Source: LMUY01 sp964242215 (GTDB lineage: Bacteria > Pseudomonadota > Alphaproteobacteria > Acetobacterales > Acetobacteraceae). Taken from it: 64,000 nucleotides of DNA. A model generated the notes under the pieces. It did not search any database and was not told the origin of the DNA. It saw nothing but the letters and a program-made list of their open reading frames with translations. The DNA lies in assembly GCA_964242215.1 (NCBI GenBank), contig CAXTCJ010000008.1, forward strand, positions 37,157 through 101,156. Reading direction: 5' to 3'. Positions 26,032 through 34,394 of the stretch are shown one piece after another; the first letter of the stretch is position 1; each line of letters begins with the position of its first letter. The translations under genes and the position numbers were made by a program.

Positions 26032-27711
26032 CTAGCACGAAACAGCGTCAGCGGGGATTTCCGTGTCGCAAATCGCCTCGGATCTACGCCCGACATGCTC
26101 AACGGCCGCAACCAACAGTTTCAGCCGGTAGGGTTTCGGCATGAAGGTGATGTCTTCGGCCGCAAGGTTTCCCCTCACCGCCTCCTCGGCATAACCCGAT
26201 GCCAGGATTGCAGGTACGCCAGGATGGAGGGCGCGAACTGCTTTCACCAAGGCGGGACCATCCATGCCGGGCATGACCACGTCCGAAACGATGACATGGA
26301 TTGCAAACCCCGCGTCTCGTTTCGCGAGCAACGCCAGTGCCACTTCACCAGATTGCGCGCTCAACACAGTCCAACCGGCTTTCGTCAGCGCGCGAACTGC
26401 CAACCGGCGCACCCCATCCTCGTCGTCGACCAGCAAAACCACCCGCCCGGGTGCGCGGGGGTCGGTTGCGACGGCCCGTTCTGCCGACCGGGCTGGCGCC
26501 GTCGGGATGCCCACCTCGTCACCGTCGTAACGCGGCAGGTAAATACGGATGCGCGTCCCTTTTCCCACCGAGCTGTCGACGGCCAAGAACCCGTCCGATT
26601 GCCTGATGATCCCGTGGACCGTCGAAAGCCCCAGCCCGCTGCCCCCCCTTTCGCGCCGGGTCGTGAAGAACGGGTCGAAAATACGAGGCAGCACGTCCGG
26701 CGGGATGCCGACCCCGGTATCCTGCACCTCGATCATCACGTAGCGGCCGGGCGGAATGGTCTCCTCCCCCCGAACCAACGCGCGATACAACGTAATATGG
26801 CCCGTTCTCAGCGTCAGTTGCCCGCCATCGGCCATGGCGTCGCGCGCATTCACGGCAAGATTGACCAAGACCTGATCCAGCTGGGTTGGATCGACCCGCA
26901 CCGTCCGGCCGGGCTCCTCCAGCTGCATGTCCAGCTTGATCGTGCTGCCGAGCAAGCGGCGGAGCAGTCCACTCACCGATTCCACCGCAGCATTGATCGA
27001 GACCGGCCGGGGTTGCAGGGTCTGTTGCCGCCCAAAGGCAAGCAATTGACGAACCAGCGCAGCACCCCGGTCCGCGCTGCTGCGGATCTGCTCCAGGTCC
27101 TCGACGGTTTCCATGTCTGGCGAGCCCCGCGCCAAGGCGTCGTCCGCGGCACCGATCATGGCGGTAAGCAAATTGTTGAAATCATGGGCGATGCCACCGG
27201 CAAGCTGTCCGACTGCCTGCAATTTCTGGCTCTGCGCGAGTTGCGCCTCGAGCCGGCGTTGGATGGTGATGTCGGTCAGTTGCAGGATCGCGCCACTGAC
27301 GCTCTCATCGTCCTCCCGCAGGGCCACCGCCGAGATCTCGACAGTTGCTTCGCCCCCGGTCCCCCGAAGGATCGACACGAACCCGCGGGGCGGCCGCCGG
27401 CCAGCGAGCGCAGGGCCGAGTTCGTCCCAAACTTCGTGCCGGCAGTTTGCGCAGAATATGTCCTGGGCAGGTTGGCCCGGTGATAGATCGCACTCGCTGT
27501 CGACCATCCGCCGCAGCGCATCGTTGACCCGAACGATACGGCCGCGATGATCGATGATGGCGATCCCCACCCCCGCCTCCTGCACCAATACCTGCAGCAT
27601 GTCGTCCAACGGGGCCGAGAGTCGCTCGATAAGGGTCCGGTGGTGCCGGTCCTTGCCGCGACGCCATGGCCAACGCCAGGGCCGGCCGACGTGCAAAATG
27701 GCGGCGCTCAT
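26032..27711 (-). CDS. cckA: CckA-like hybrid histidine kinase/response regulator
   Basis: This 559-residue protein has a PAS domain (about 35-150), a HisKA dimerisation domain with phospho-acceptor H176 in AGGIAHDFNNLL, a HATPase domain (N-box VNLAVNARDAM, G1 DTGVGI, F-box FDPFFTTR, G2 GGSGLGLS) and a C-terminal receiver (phospho-acceptor near D477 in VSDVVMPGMDG). The kinase and receiver sequences resemble CckA, which phosphorylates CtrA through ChpT to control cell cycle and motility in alphaproteobacteria. Unlike Caulobacter CckA it has no evident membrane helices. The PAS contains FCANC (Cys87, Cys90). Its ATG overlaps the flhB stop as ATGA. Confidence 0.78.
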   Translation of the reverse strand: MSAAILHVGRPWRWPWRRGKDRHHRTLIERLSAPLDDMLQVLVQEAGVGIAIIDHRGRIVRVNDALRRMVDSECDLSPGQPAQDIFCANCRHEVWDELGPALAGRRPPRGFVSILRGTGGEATVEISAVALREDDESVSGAILQLTDITIQRRLEAQLAQSQKLQAVGQLAGGIAHDFNNLLTAMIGAADDALARGSPDMETVEDLEQIRSSADRGAALVRQLLAFGRQQTLQPRPVSINAAVESVSGLLRRLLGSTIKLDMQLEEPGRTVRVDPTQLDQVLVNLAVNARDAMADGGQLTLRTGHITLYRALVRGEETIPPGRYVMIEVQDTGVGIPPDVLPRIFDPFFTTRRERGGSGLGLSTVHGIIRQSDGFLAVDSSVGKGTRIRIYLPRYDGDEVGIPTAPARSAERAVATDPRAPGRVVLLVDDEDGVRRLAVRALTKAGWTVLSAQSGEVALALLAKRDAGFAIHVIVSDVVMPGMDGPALVKAVRALHPGVPAILASGYAEEAVRGNLAAEDITFMPKPYRLKLLVAAVEHVGRRSEAICDTEIPADAVSC

Positions 27712-28754
27712 TGGAGCGCTGCCCGTCCGCGCAGCCGCCAAACGTAGGCAATGATCTCCGCGACCACCTTGAAGTGCTCGGCCGGTATCTCACCATCCAG
27801 TTCCACAGTGTACAAAGCCCGCGCGAGCGGCGGATTAGCCACCAGCGGCACCCTGTTGTCCTGCGCAACCGCACGGATGCGAGCCGCCACCTCGTCCACT
27901 CCTTTGGCCACCACGCGCGGGGCACCACCCTTGTTACGGTCGTATGCAAGAGCGATAGCGTAGTGGGTCGGGTTCGTCACCACCACAGTTGCTTTCGGCA
28001 CGGCGGCGAGCATCCGCTTGCGGGCCCGGCTCATTCGAATTTGACGCAGCTTCTGCTTCACCTGCGGATTGCCATCAGCCTCCTTCGCTTCGCGCTTCAC
28101 CTCCTCCTTGCTCATGCGAAGCTGCTTCGCGTGGTGATATCGCTGCCAGGCGACGTCCGCCCCGGCGATCACCGCCTGCACGCCGAGCAGGGTGAGGGCC
28201 AATTGCATCAATAGTTGCGTGATCCGGGCAGCAAGCTGGCCGGGAAGCCAGAACACGGCTCCTTGCAGGGCCGGCACCGCGCCGGCGAGCACGCGGTACG
28301 TGGCAAATCCGAGCACGCCCAATTTCACGGTAGACTTTGCCGTCTCGACCAGCCCCCTCACCCCGAAGACCTTTTTGAACCCGCGGGCTGGGCTCAGCCG
28401 TGCAAGGTCAGGGGTGATGGACTTTGGGCTGAACAGGAGGCCGGTCTGCAGCAACGAGGCGGCGACAGATGCGGCGAGCACACCCAAGATGAGCGGGCTC
28501 GCAAGAGTAGCCGCCGTGATAAACGCGGTAACCAACGCCGGCCAGATATCGAATTGGGCGGGGAGAACGAGCATGGCGCCGAGCCGTCCGACGCCATCCT
28601 TCGCCGTCGACGACCCGGAAATGGCGAGCATCAAGGTCGCGGCGCCTAGCCCGGCCAGCGCCGGCACCTCCCGAGAGATTGCAACGCTGCCCTCGTCCCG
28701 GGCACGTTGCAGGCGCTTGGGTGTTGCGGCCTCTGTCTGGTCCCCGTCCGCCAT
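27708..28754 (-). CDS. flhB: Flagellar export switch protein FlhB
   Basis: This 348-residue inner-membrane component of the flagellar type III export gate has four hydrophobic segments in residues 30-205 and a cytoplasmic C-domain. The autocleavage motif NPTH (261-264 in VVVTNPTHYAIAL) is intact; cleavage between Asn and Pro switches export from rod/hook to filament substrates. It follows fliR after a 114-base spacer and is coupled to the cckA-like gene downstream. Confidence 0.96.
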   Translation of the reverse strand: MADGDQTEAATPKRLQRARDEGSVAISREVPALAGLGAATLMLAISGSSTAKDGVGRLGAMLVLPAQFDIWPALVTAFITAATLASPLILGVLAASVAASLLQTGLLFSPKSITPDLARLSPARGFKKVFGVRGLVETAKSTVKLGVLGFATYRVLAGAVPALQGAVFWLPGQLAARITQLLMQLALTLLGVQAVIAGADVAWQRYHHAKQLRMSKEEVKREAKEADGNPQVKQKLRQIRMSRARKRMLAAVPKATVVVTNPTHYAIALAYDRNKGGAPRVVAKGVDEVAARIRAVAQDNRVPLVANPPLARALYTVELDGEIPAEHFKVVAEIIAYVWRLRGRAALQ

Positions 28755-28772
28755 TTAGTAGTCCGATGCGGA

Positions 28773-28788
28773 CAGGCGCTTCGGCCTG
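28773..28788. other. Stem-loop between fliR and flhB
   Basis: CAGGC (28773-28777) and GCCTG (28784-28788) form a short hairpin in the fliR-flhB spacer. No T-run follows on the minus strand, so it is not a classical intrinsic terminator; it may be an mRNA-processing site or chance in GC-rich DNA. Confidence 0.3.
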
Positions 28789-28868
28789 CCGGCGGCCGAA
28801 TCAGCCCAACAAACCAAGCGGGTGCGCTGACGCGTGCTGACCTCTCCGAATGCATCCCGGCTCATGCT

Positions 28869-29648
28869 CTAGAGCAGCCCGGGAAGGGCATTTAGGCTGC
28901 TCCGTGCCGCCTCAAGCCACGCCGCGACCATCCCCGCCGATAGTAGCCCGAACAACACCAGCCCACCGAAAATCTGCCCGGGCATCGCCGCAAAATAGAT
29001 CTGCAACTGCGGGATGAGCCGCGCGACGAGGCCGAGCGCGATCTGCCAAACCGTACCGGCAATCACGAAAGGTGCCGCGAGCCGCAGCGCAAGACCAAAG
29101 GACTCGCAGACTGCGTTCAGCGCAGCCTCGCTGCTATCGGCCACCGAGATAAGGTGTCCCGGTGGGACGAGCCCGTAGCTCCCCGACAAAGCGGCGACCG
29201 GCAACGCCCAAAGTCCGGTTTGCAGCACGAGAACTGGCACCGCGATCGAGAATAGCCGCATGAGCGCGCTAGACTGCCCAAGCGCCGGGTCGGGCGAGAT
29301 GACGCTGGACAATCCCGTCATAAACGAGATGATCTGCCCCGCCATCGGAAGCGCCAGGGCAATGCACCGCGCCAGCCATCCAAGGACGCCACCACAGAGC
29401 AGTTCCGACCCGACCATCATTGCGGAGGTCCAACCGTCGGCTGGCGCAACCTGACCCACTCCCGGCAACACCAGCAGAACAAGTGCCATGGTCAACCCGG
29501 CCCGGAACATGACGGGTGCCTCGGCTTCTCCCACTCCCGGCATCTGCATGGTGGCCGCGCTGCACCGGCACAGCACGAGCACGAAGCTGAACGCCCAGGC
29601 GGGAAGGTCTGCGAGTGCGATCAACGGGTCATTGCCCGCCGGTCGCAA
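28869..29648 (-). CDS. fliR: Flagellar export gate protein FliR
   Basis: This protein of about 259 residues has six or so hydrophobic segments. It closes the FliPQR helical core through which flagellar proteins cross the membrane. FliR features include the early AWAFSFVLVLCR segment, PGVGEAEAPVMFRAGLT and the late IYFAAMPGQIFGGL. The start is uncertain: TTG at 29648 overlaps fliQ by 20 bases, while TTG at 29624 would leave a four-base gap. The stop lies in the palindrome GCTCTAGAGC. Confidence 0.93.
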   Translation of the reverse strand: MRPAGNDPLIALADLPAWAFSFVLVLCRCSAATMQMPGVGEAEAPVMFRAGLTMALVLLVLPGVGQVAPADGWTSAMMVGSELLCGGVLGWLARCIALALPMAGQIISFMTGLSSVISPDPALGQSSALMRLFSIAVPVLVLQTGLWALPVAALSGSYGLVPPGHLISVADSSEAALNAVCESFGLALRLAAPFVIAGTVWQIALGLVARLIPQLQIYFAAMPGQIFGGLVLFGLLSAGMVAAWLEAARSSLNALPGLL

Positions 29649-29901
29649 TCATCCGGTCGATCAGAAGCTGGGTATAATCGGTCAGCGTCGACAGCATGAA
29701 CGGACCGGCCAGTGCCAGCGTCGCGACGATTACGACCACCTTCGGCACGAAGGCGAGCGTCGCCTCGTTGATCTGTGTGACCGCTTGTACCAGGGACATG
29801 ACCACGCCGATGGCCAAGGCGGCGAGCAATACCGGACCGCCAAGCTTCAACACCACGATCATGGTGTCATGCAGCGCCGCGCCGACCTCACCTTCGCCCA
29901 C
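29629..29901 (-). CDS. fliQ: Flagellar export gate protein FliQ
   Basis: This 90-residue protein has two membrane helices, the size and pattern of FliQ. The segment GVVMSLVQAVTQINEATLAFVPK is the family signature (positions 32-54). It forms the export gate with FliP and FliR. The start is GTG at 29901. It is positioned between fliE and fliR as in most alphaproteobacteria. Confidence 0.95.
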   Translation of the reverse strand: MGEGEVGAALHDTMIVVLKLGGPVLLAALAIGVVMSLVQAVTQINEATLAFVPKVVVIVATLALAGPFMLSTLTDYTQLLIDRMIATGGQ

Positions 29902-29931
29902 TGCGTTATCTCCCCGTTCTCAGATCAGTTC

Positions 29932-30225
29932 TCAGATCGGCATTTTCATGATGTCCTGATAGGCTTGGACAACGCGGTCGCGGATCGCCGTGGTCGTTTG
30001 CAGTGCCAACTCCGCTCGGTTCACCGCGGTCACGACGTCGGTCAGATTGCCGGTTCCGGAGATGCCGGCCGCGGCCTGGCTGTCCGCAGCGTGCCCGGAG
30101 TCGACCACACCCTGCAGAGCGTCCGTGATCGCCTGGCCGAAGCCTTCGAGGCTGGCTGGCTGCCCGGACGCGGTTCGGGCATAGGCGCTCGCGGCCGTTG
30201 TCGCGGAGAGAGCAGGAAGGCTCAT
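29932..30225 (-). CDS. fliE: Flagellar hook-basal body protein FliE
   Basis: This 97-residue protein links the MS ring to the proximal rod. The C-terminal region contains the conserved FliE pattern DVVTAVNRAELALQTTTAIRDRVVQAYQDIMKMPI (positions 62-97); the N-terminus is low-complexity, as is usual. The ATG overlaps the flgC stop by four bases (30222-30225), indicating coupled translation. Confidence 0.95.
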   Translation of the reverse strand: MSLPALSATTAASAYARTASGQPASLEGFGQAITDALQGVVDSGHAADSQAAAGISGTGNLTDVVTAVNRAELALQTTTAIRDRVVQAYQDIMKMPI

Positions 30226-30629
30226 TTCAGCAGATCGACGGCACGGGTGAGCATGGAGCGGGTCACCTGCATGACATTGAGGTTCGCACTGAAGGAGCGC
30301 TGTGCCTCGCGCATGTCCATAACCTCGACGAAGCTGTTCACGTTCGGGGTGTGCACATACCCCGTCGTGTCGGCCGCAGGGTTCGATGGATCATAGCGCT
30401 TCGGAAACTCCGACTTGTCGGTGCCGATCTGTTTCACATGCACCTGTTCGACCCCCAGCGTGTCGTCCATCTTCTGGTCGAAGGTGACCGTCTTGCGTCG
30501 GTACGGATCAGCCCCGGGCTTGTCACCGGTGGTGTCCTGGTTGGCCAAGTTCTCCGCAATCACGCGCAGCCGGGTGGTCTGTGCATCCATCCCTCGCGCG
30601 GAGATCGCCAAGGCTTTTGAAAGGTCCAT
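30222..30629 (-). CDS. flgC: Proximal rod protein FlgC
   Basis: This 135-residue rod subunit has the N-terminal flagellar rod motif ENLANQDTTG and the C-terminal helix EAQRSFSANLNVMQVTRSML that packs in the axial bundle. The segment VHTPNVNSFVEVMDM is typical of FlgC. It follows flgB after five bases. Confidence 0.97.
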   Translation of the reverse strand: MDLSKALAISARGMDAQTTRLRVIAENLANQDTTGDKPGADPYRRKTVTFDQKMDDTLGVEQVHVKQIGTDKSEFPKRYDPSNPAADTTGYVHTPNVNSFVEVMDMREAQRSFSANLNVMQVTRSMLTRAVDLLK

Positions 30630-30634
30630 GTCTG

Positions 30635-31024
30635 TTATTTCCCGATCGCCGTGCGGTAGAGGCCGAGATACTTGTGGTATAAGTTCGTGACCAAGGCCTG
30701 CGCCCCGTCCGTGTCGGCGACTTTGGTCAATTGCTCGTCCATCGAGACCGCATTGCCATCCGGAGCCCGCTCAGTCGGACGTTGACGCGGATCTGTACGA
30801 CCGACAGTCCCCGCGCCCGTCAGATGCATAGGACTCGTGACCGCAAGTTCCGGCAGCGCCCGGGCCAAACTCTCCGCAAACGGCTGCAAATCCTTGGCGA
30901 CGTAGCCCGGCGTATTCGCGTTGGCGATATTCTGCGCCAACACGCCTTGCCGCCGGTCGAGCCAACCAAGCCGTTGCTCCGCAAGATCGAATAGGCCCAT
31001 TCCGTCATTGCTCATGGGAAGCAT
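30635..31024 (-). CDS. flgB: Proximal rod protein FlgB
   Basis: This rod subunit of about 129 residues contains the conserved RQGVLAQNIANANTPGYVAKDLQPF (positions about 25-49). It is the first gene of the minus-strand flgB-flgC-fliE-fliQ-fliR-flhB-cckA-like operon. Three in-frame ATG codons are possible (31024, 31015, 31000); no strong ribosome site decides between them. The 76 bases to the divergent small gene probably carry promoters for both directions. Confidence 0.95.
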   Translation of the reverse strand: MLPMSNDGMGLFDLAEQRLGWLDRRQGVLAQNIANANTPGYVAKDLQPFAESLARALPELAVTSPMHLTGAGTVGRTDPRQRPTERAPDGNAVSMDEQLTKVADTDGAQALVTNLYHKYLGLYRTAIGK

Positions 31025-31100
31025 GCTGCGCCCTGTTCGTTGCGAAATAGTTAAAGCAGCGGGTAACGCGTCTTTAATCTCTCGGTGCCGATATGTTCCG

Positions 31101-31391
31101 ATGACGAGCCCGGTGCTGTTTCCCTTCGACCATGCCGACTACGACGCCGTGGCAAGCCAGGCGGTCATTGTCATGAGCGAAGAATTGGGACGCACGATCT
31201 GCGTCGCCCGCGTGCTGGTGGAGCATGGTCGCACAATTGACCTCACCGGCCTGGATCGGGGCATCGGCCTGCTCTGTGCCAAAGCTCTGGATCTTCCGCC
31301 AGATGCCGGACGGAAGGTCCGGTCGCACCTGATCGTCCTGCTCAAGGAGGCGGACAGCCTGGCGGAGGCCCTCCAGACCCACGCCCGATAA
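31101..31391 (+). CDS. Conserved-looking small protein beside flagellar genes
   Basis: This 96-residue protein has no recognised domain. It has no signal peptide or membrane helix; it is predicted alpha/beta and soluble, with an acidic-aromatic N-terminus (VLFPFDHADYDAV) and a leucine-rich C-terminal helix (KEADSLAEALQTHAR). It sits between divergent flgB and fliO and ends 36 bases before fliO, so it is probably the first gene of the fliO-fliP transcript. A role as a flagellar assembly or regulatory factor is inferred only from position. Confidence 0.65.
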   Translation: MTSPVLFPFDHADYDAVASQAVIVMSEELGRTICVARVLVEHGRTIDLTGLDRGIGLLCAKALDLPPDAGRKVRSHLIVLLKEADSLAEALQTHAR

Positions 31392-31427
31392 GCCCACCGC
31401 TCCAAGGCAAAATGCCGAAAGGACGCC

Positions 31428-31688
31428 ATGACATTCACTTCTTTGCTCTCAGCCGTCGCCGCGCTTGCCGTTGTTCTTGGCGTTATCTTACTCGCCGGCC
31501 GAGCCGCCCGCCTGCCCCGGTTCGCGCGCCGGTTGGGTCGGGAGGCCGGCCGCATGAGCATCGTCGAACAGCTCAGCCTCGACCCTCGGCGACGCCTGTT
31601 GCTGGTGCGATGCGACTCGCGATGCGTTCTGTTGCTGACGGGCCAACAGGATCAAGTCGTAGGTTGGTTGCCGGAGCAGACGCCATGA
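31428..31688 (+). CDS. fliO: Flagellar export protein FliO
   Basis: This 86-residue protein has a single N-terminal membrane helix (about residues 5-23) and a short cytoplasmic domain with IVEQLSLDPRRRLLLVRCD and VLLLTGQQDQVVGWLP, the conserved FliO core. FliO assists assembly of the FliP ring. An AAAGGA site precedes the ATG, and its stop overlaps the fliP start as ATGA. Confidence 0.9.
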   Translation: MTFTSLLSAVAALAVVLGVILLAGRAARLPRFARRLGREAGRMSIVEQLSLDPRRRLLLVRCDSRCVLLLTGQQDQVVGWLPEQTP

Positions 31689-32416
31689 AGTGGGCGGTCC
31701 TCGCAGTATTGCTGCTTGTGCCCTCGTTGGCTGTTGCCCAATCGGTCAGCATTGACCTCGGCGCCACCGGACAGGCGGGCGCCACCGGGCGGTTGGTTCA
31801 ATTGACGGCGCTCATCACGGTGCTGTCGATTGCTCCAAGCTTGCTGGTCATGGTGACAGGGTTCACTCGGATCATCATCGTGCTGTCGCTCCTGCGATCG
31901 GCCATCGGCGCCCAAAGCACGCCGCCCAACACGGTGCTTGTCGGTCTTGCGCTGTTTCTCACGTTCTTCGTCATGCAGCCGGTGCTGGAGCAGGCTTATA
32001 ACACCGGGCTGCTGCCGATGACGGAAGGCCGAGTCGGCGAACTGGAGGGGCTGCGCCTCGCCGCCGAACCCTTTCGCCATTTCATGGCCTTGAACGTGCG
32101 CGGACCGGATTTGGACCTGTTTCTCGGCATGGCACACTTGCCTGCGGCGGCGACCGCAGACGACGCGCCCTGGCGCGCCCTGATCCCAGCTTTCGCCATT
32201 GGTGAACTCCGGCGCGCTTTCGAGATGGGGTTCCTTTTGTATCTGCCGTTCCTGGTCATCGATATCGTGGTCGGAAGCGTGTTGATGAGCCTGGGCATGA
32301 TGATGTTGCCGCCCTCGGGAATCAGTTTGCCGTTCAAGCTCATCTTCTTCGTGTTGGTGGATGGTTGGCGCCTGGTCTCGGGCGGTCTCGTTCAAAGCTT
32401 TGCCGGTGGTGGGTAA
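31685..32416 (+). CDS. fliP: Flagellar export gate protein FliP
   Basis: This 243-residue membrane protein is the main component of the FliPQR gate. It has a cleavable signal peptide (MKWAVLAVLLLVPSLAVAQS) and four hydrophobic segments. Conserved sequence includes VMVTGFTRIIIVLSLLRSAIG, the QSTPPNTVLVGLALFLTF region and the C-terminal SLGMMMLPPSGISLPFK. The ATG overlaps the fliO stop. It is followed by 55 non-coding bases and a hydrophilic hypothetical gene. Confidence 0.97.
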   Translation: MKWAVLAVLLLVPSLAVAQSVSIDLGATGQAGATGRLVQLTALITVLSIAPSLLVMVTGFTRIIIVLSLLRSAIGAQSTPPNTVLVGLALFLTFFVMQPVLEQAYNTGLLPMTEGRVGELEGLRLAAEPFRHFMALNVRGPDLDLFLGMAHLPAAATADDAPWRALIPAFAIGELRRAFEMGFLLYLPFLVIDIVVGSVLMSLGMMMLPPSGISLPFKLIFFVLVDGWRLVSGGLVQSFAGGG

Positions 32417-32471
32417 TGCAAACCCTGGCGAGGCTCCGCGTTAGCTTTGCGGACATCAGAGGAGAACGGCC

Positions 32472-32768
32472 ATGAAACAGCCGCATACCGAGCAGTCGGT
32501 CGAGCACACCGACGACCAGCAGAACACTGGCAACCACAAGAAGCCAGGTGCCCAGGATGAGGGTGGCGCTGATCGTCTCGGCGGAACTCGCGCAGGCGCA
32601 GACAACGTTGAAGGTGGTTCAGCTTCACGGGACACGCGAGATGAATCTGTGGAGACCGGCACCGACGTTAATCGTGTATCGGGGCTAGATGAGGCCGGTA
32701 CCACCACCAAGCATGTCACCAATCCTCAGGAGCGGCACCCGGAACGGGATGAACACGGGAGGCTGTAA
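32472..32768 (+). CDS. Small hydrophilic low-complexity protein
   Basis: This 98-residue protein is very rich in Asp, Glu, His, Gly, Thr and Asn and nearly lacks hydrophobic residues, so it is probably intrinsically disordered. A good ribosome site (AGAGGAGAA at 32457) precedes the ATG and supports a real gene. It has no recognisable domain. It may be read through from fliP or have its own promoter. Composition of this kind is seen in stress- or desiccation-associated hydrophilins, but that is only a resemblance. Confidence 0.6.
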   Translation: MKQPHTEQSVEHTDDQQNTGNHKKPGAQDEGGADRLGGTRAGADNVEGGSASRDTRDESVETGTDVNRVSGLDEAGTTTKHVTNPQERHPERDEHGRL

Positions 32769-32775
32769 AAACTAA

Positions 32776-32879
32776 CGGCCGCCGCTCCGCGACCCGTGTT
32801 CCGACGGAGGACTTCCTCCAGGTCTTGCTGCCCAACAGGCGCAGACCGCGAGCGGAACCGGTGAAGCGAGCGGCGGCCG
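32776..32879. repeat. 12-bp inverted repeat in convergent spacer
   Basis: CGGCCGCCGCTC (32776-32787) is the exact reverse complement of GAGCGGCGGCCG (32868-32879). The 80 bases between carry no gene. The element lies between the hydrophilic protein gene and the convergent speE and could be a transcription end structure or the trace of a small mobile element. Confidence 0.55.
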
Positions 32880-32898
32880 AGAAGCCGAACAGGAGACG

Positions 32899-33801
32899 CT
32901 AGCTGGGGAGTCGCTCGCCCAATGCAAGCCCGATTTCCGGCACCAAGCACGAAATGTAAGGCGGAAGGGCGAATGACGCTGCGTGGACGGTTGGCGACCA
33001 GTAGCGCGTCTTGCCGAGAATGCCGGAACGGACGGCCCGTTCAGCTAGTTCAGTTGGATCAATCGGCCTGATCGGCTGATTACTCGCGACACCGAGCGCC
33101 ATAAGCCCGCCGACATATGTCGGAACCGCAGCAACGTAGGCTGAGGCGTAGCGGAAGACCTGCCTACGAAGTGCCGTCGTATCTCTCAGTTCGGCCTCCT
33201 GCATGAACGGGACGCCGCACTGGTTCACGAGAAGCCCGCCCGGGGTGAGCACACGAGCGCAGTCGCGATAAAAGCTATCAGTGAACAGCACGTCCCCGGG
33301 GCCAGCTGGATCCGTACTATCGACGATAATAACATCGAATGACCCGGCGCTTGCTTCCGAGACGTATGATATCCCATCGCCAACGACAACTTTTGCACGT
33401 TGGTCGGCCCACGCGTCGCCCGCGATGTTGGGGAGGTATGCCTTCGACAAGCGAATGACCGCCTCGTCGATCTCCACCATTGTCACTCGTTCAACGACGC
33501 TATGCTGCAACACGCGCCGCAACACGCCGCCGTCTCCCGCACCGATAATCAGTACCCGCCTGGCGGATCCATGATGGATTACAGGAACATGAGAGATCAT
33601 CTCCTGGTAGACGAACTCGTCGGCTTCGGTGATCTGAACGACACCATCCAGCAAGAGAACCCGGCCGTGCCGCGCGGTTTCGACCACGCGGATATGCTGG
33701 AACGCAGACGTTTCCTGTGCCACTTCCTTCGTGACACGAAACGTCTGAGCCCAGTCGTCATAGAGTTTTTCGGCCAGCCAATCCGGCTGCAAGGCGTTCA
33801 T
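32899..33801 (-). CDS. speE: Spermidine synthase (polyamine aminopropyltransferase)
   Basis: This 300-residue enzyme transfers the aminopropyl group of decarboxylated S-adenosylmethionine to putrescine. The signature is VLIIGAGDGGVLRRVLQH (nucleotide-binding loop), preceded by EADEFVYQEMISHVP and followed by VVVGDGISYV and IIVDSTDPAGPG with the catalytic aspartate. The ATG at 33801 gives MNALQPDWLAEKLYDDW. It lies 13 bases downstream of speD, forming a two-gene polyamine synthesis operon. Confidence 0.96.
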   Translation of the reverse strand: MNALQPDWLAEKLYDDWAQTFRVTKEVAQETSAFQHIRVVETARHGRVLLLDGVVQITEADEFVYQEMISHVPVIHHGSARRVLIIGAGDGGVLRRVLQHSVVERVTMVEIDEAVIRLSKAYLPNIAGDAWADQRAKVVVGDGISYVSEASAGSFDVIIVDSTDPAGPGDVLFTDSFYRDCARVLTPGGLLVNQCGVPFMQEAELRDTTALRRQVFRYASAYVAAVPTYVGGLMALGVASNQPIRPIDPTELAERAVRSGILGKTRYWSPTVHAASFALPPYISCLVPEIGLALGERLPS

Positions 33802-33814
33802 AGCTAGCGCCCGA

Positions 33815-34279
33815 TCAGAACTTCCCCCGGCGCTGCTCGTCGAGATCGACCCGCCCAGGCGAGAAGGCTTCCTGCAGCACAGGAATGGCGTCGTGGGGGT
33901 TGCAGCAACCGCACATGAATATGTCGATCGCGGCGAAGTGCCGCTCCGGCCATGTGTGGATCGAAATATGGCTCTCGGCGAGCACCACGACACCCGACAC
34001 TCCACCATTCGGCGTGAAATGGTGGAAATGGCTGTGCAGGATGGTGGCACCGGCGCGCTCGGCGGCAGCCCTGAGGGCTGTGTCGATATGCACTGGGTCG
34101 GACAAGTTCTCAGCGTCCCACAAATCGGCGAGGAGATGGGTGCCCGCAAAGCGGACGCCGTCCTTCTCGACGAAGTAATCCTTCCGATCCTCTTCCACCA
34201 CAGCAGGAAGAGTCGCGATTGTCGTCTGGTTCTCGCTCGGAAGCTCCGAGACCATCCCCAGTTGAGCAAGTGCGTTCAT
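33815..34279 (-). CDS. speD: S-adenosylmethionine decarboxylase proenzyme
   Basis: This 154-residue prokaryotic AdoMetDC is autocleaved to create its pyruvoyl cofactor. The self-processing motif is AESHISIHTWPE (residues 101-112), with cleavage between Glu102 and Ser103. HFHHFTPNGGVSGV and MCGCCNPHDAI supply other conserved active-site residues. The ATG at 34279 begins MNALAQLGMV; the frame is open upstream but would translate the leader. It supplies decarboxylated AdoMet to SpeE. Confidence 0.95.
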   Translation of the reverse strand: MNALAQLGMVSELPSENQTTIATLPAVVEEDRKDYFVEKDGVRFAGTHLLADLWDAENLSDPVHIDTALRAAAERAGATILHSHFHHFTPNGGVSGVVVLAESHISIHTWPERHFAAIDIFMCGCCNPHDAIPVLQEAFSPGRVDLDEQRRGKF

Positions 34280-34394
34280 CACGTACCCCCAAACCAGCAG
34301 ATAGCCTGTTGGACGACTGTCGTCCCCTTGGGCCAAGGAGCCGGAAATAGGGCCGACCGCCCGCGGGCGCAAGTGATAATAGGGTTTCGGCCCG

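Noticed and set aside
31025..31100. Possible sigma-54 site before flgB (TCGGCACCGAGAGATTA on the minus strand)
   Set aside because: The -24 part is partly right, but the invariant GC at -12 is missing.
32769..32898. Transposase remnant in the spacer before speE
   Set aside because: There is an inverted repeat, but no translated frame resembles a transposase and no target duplication is visible.
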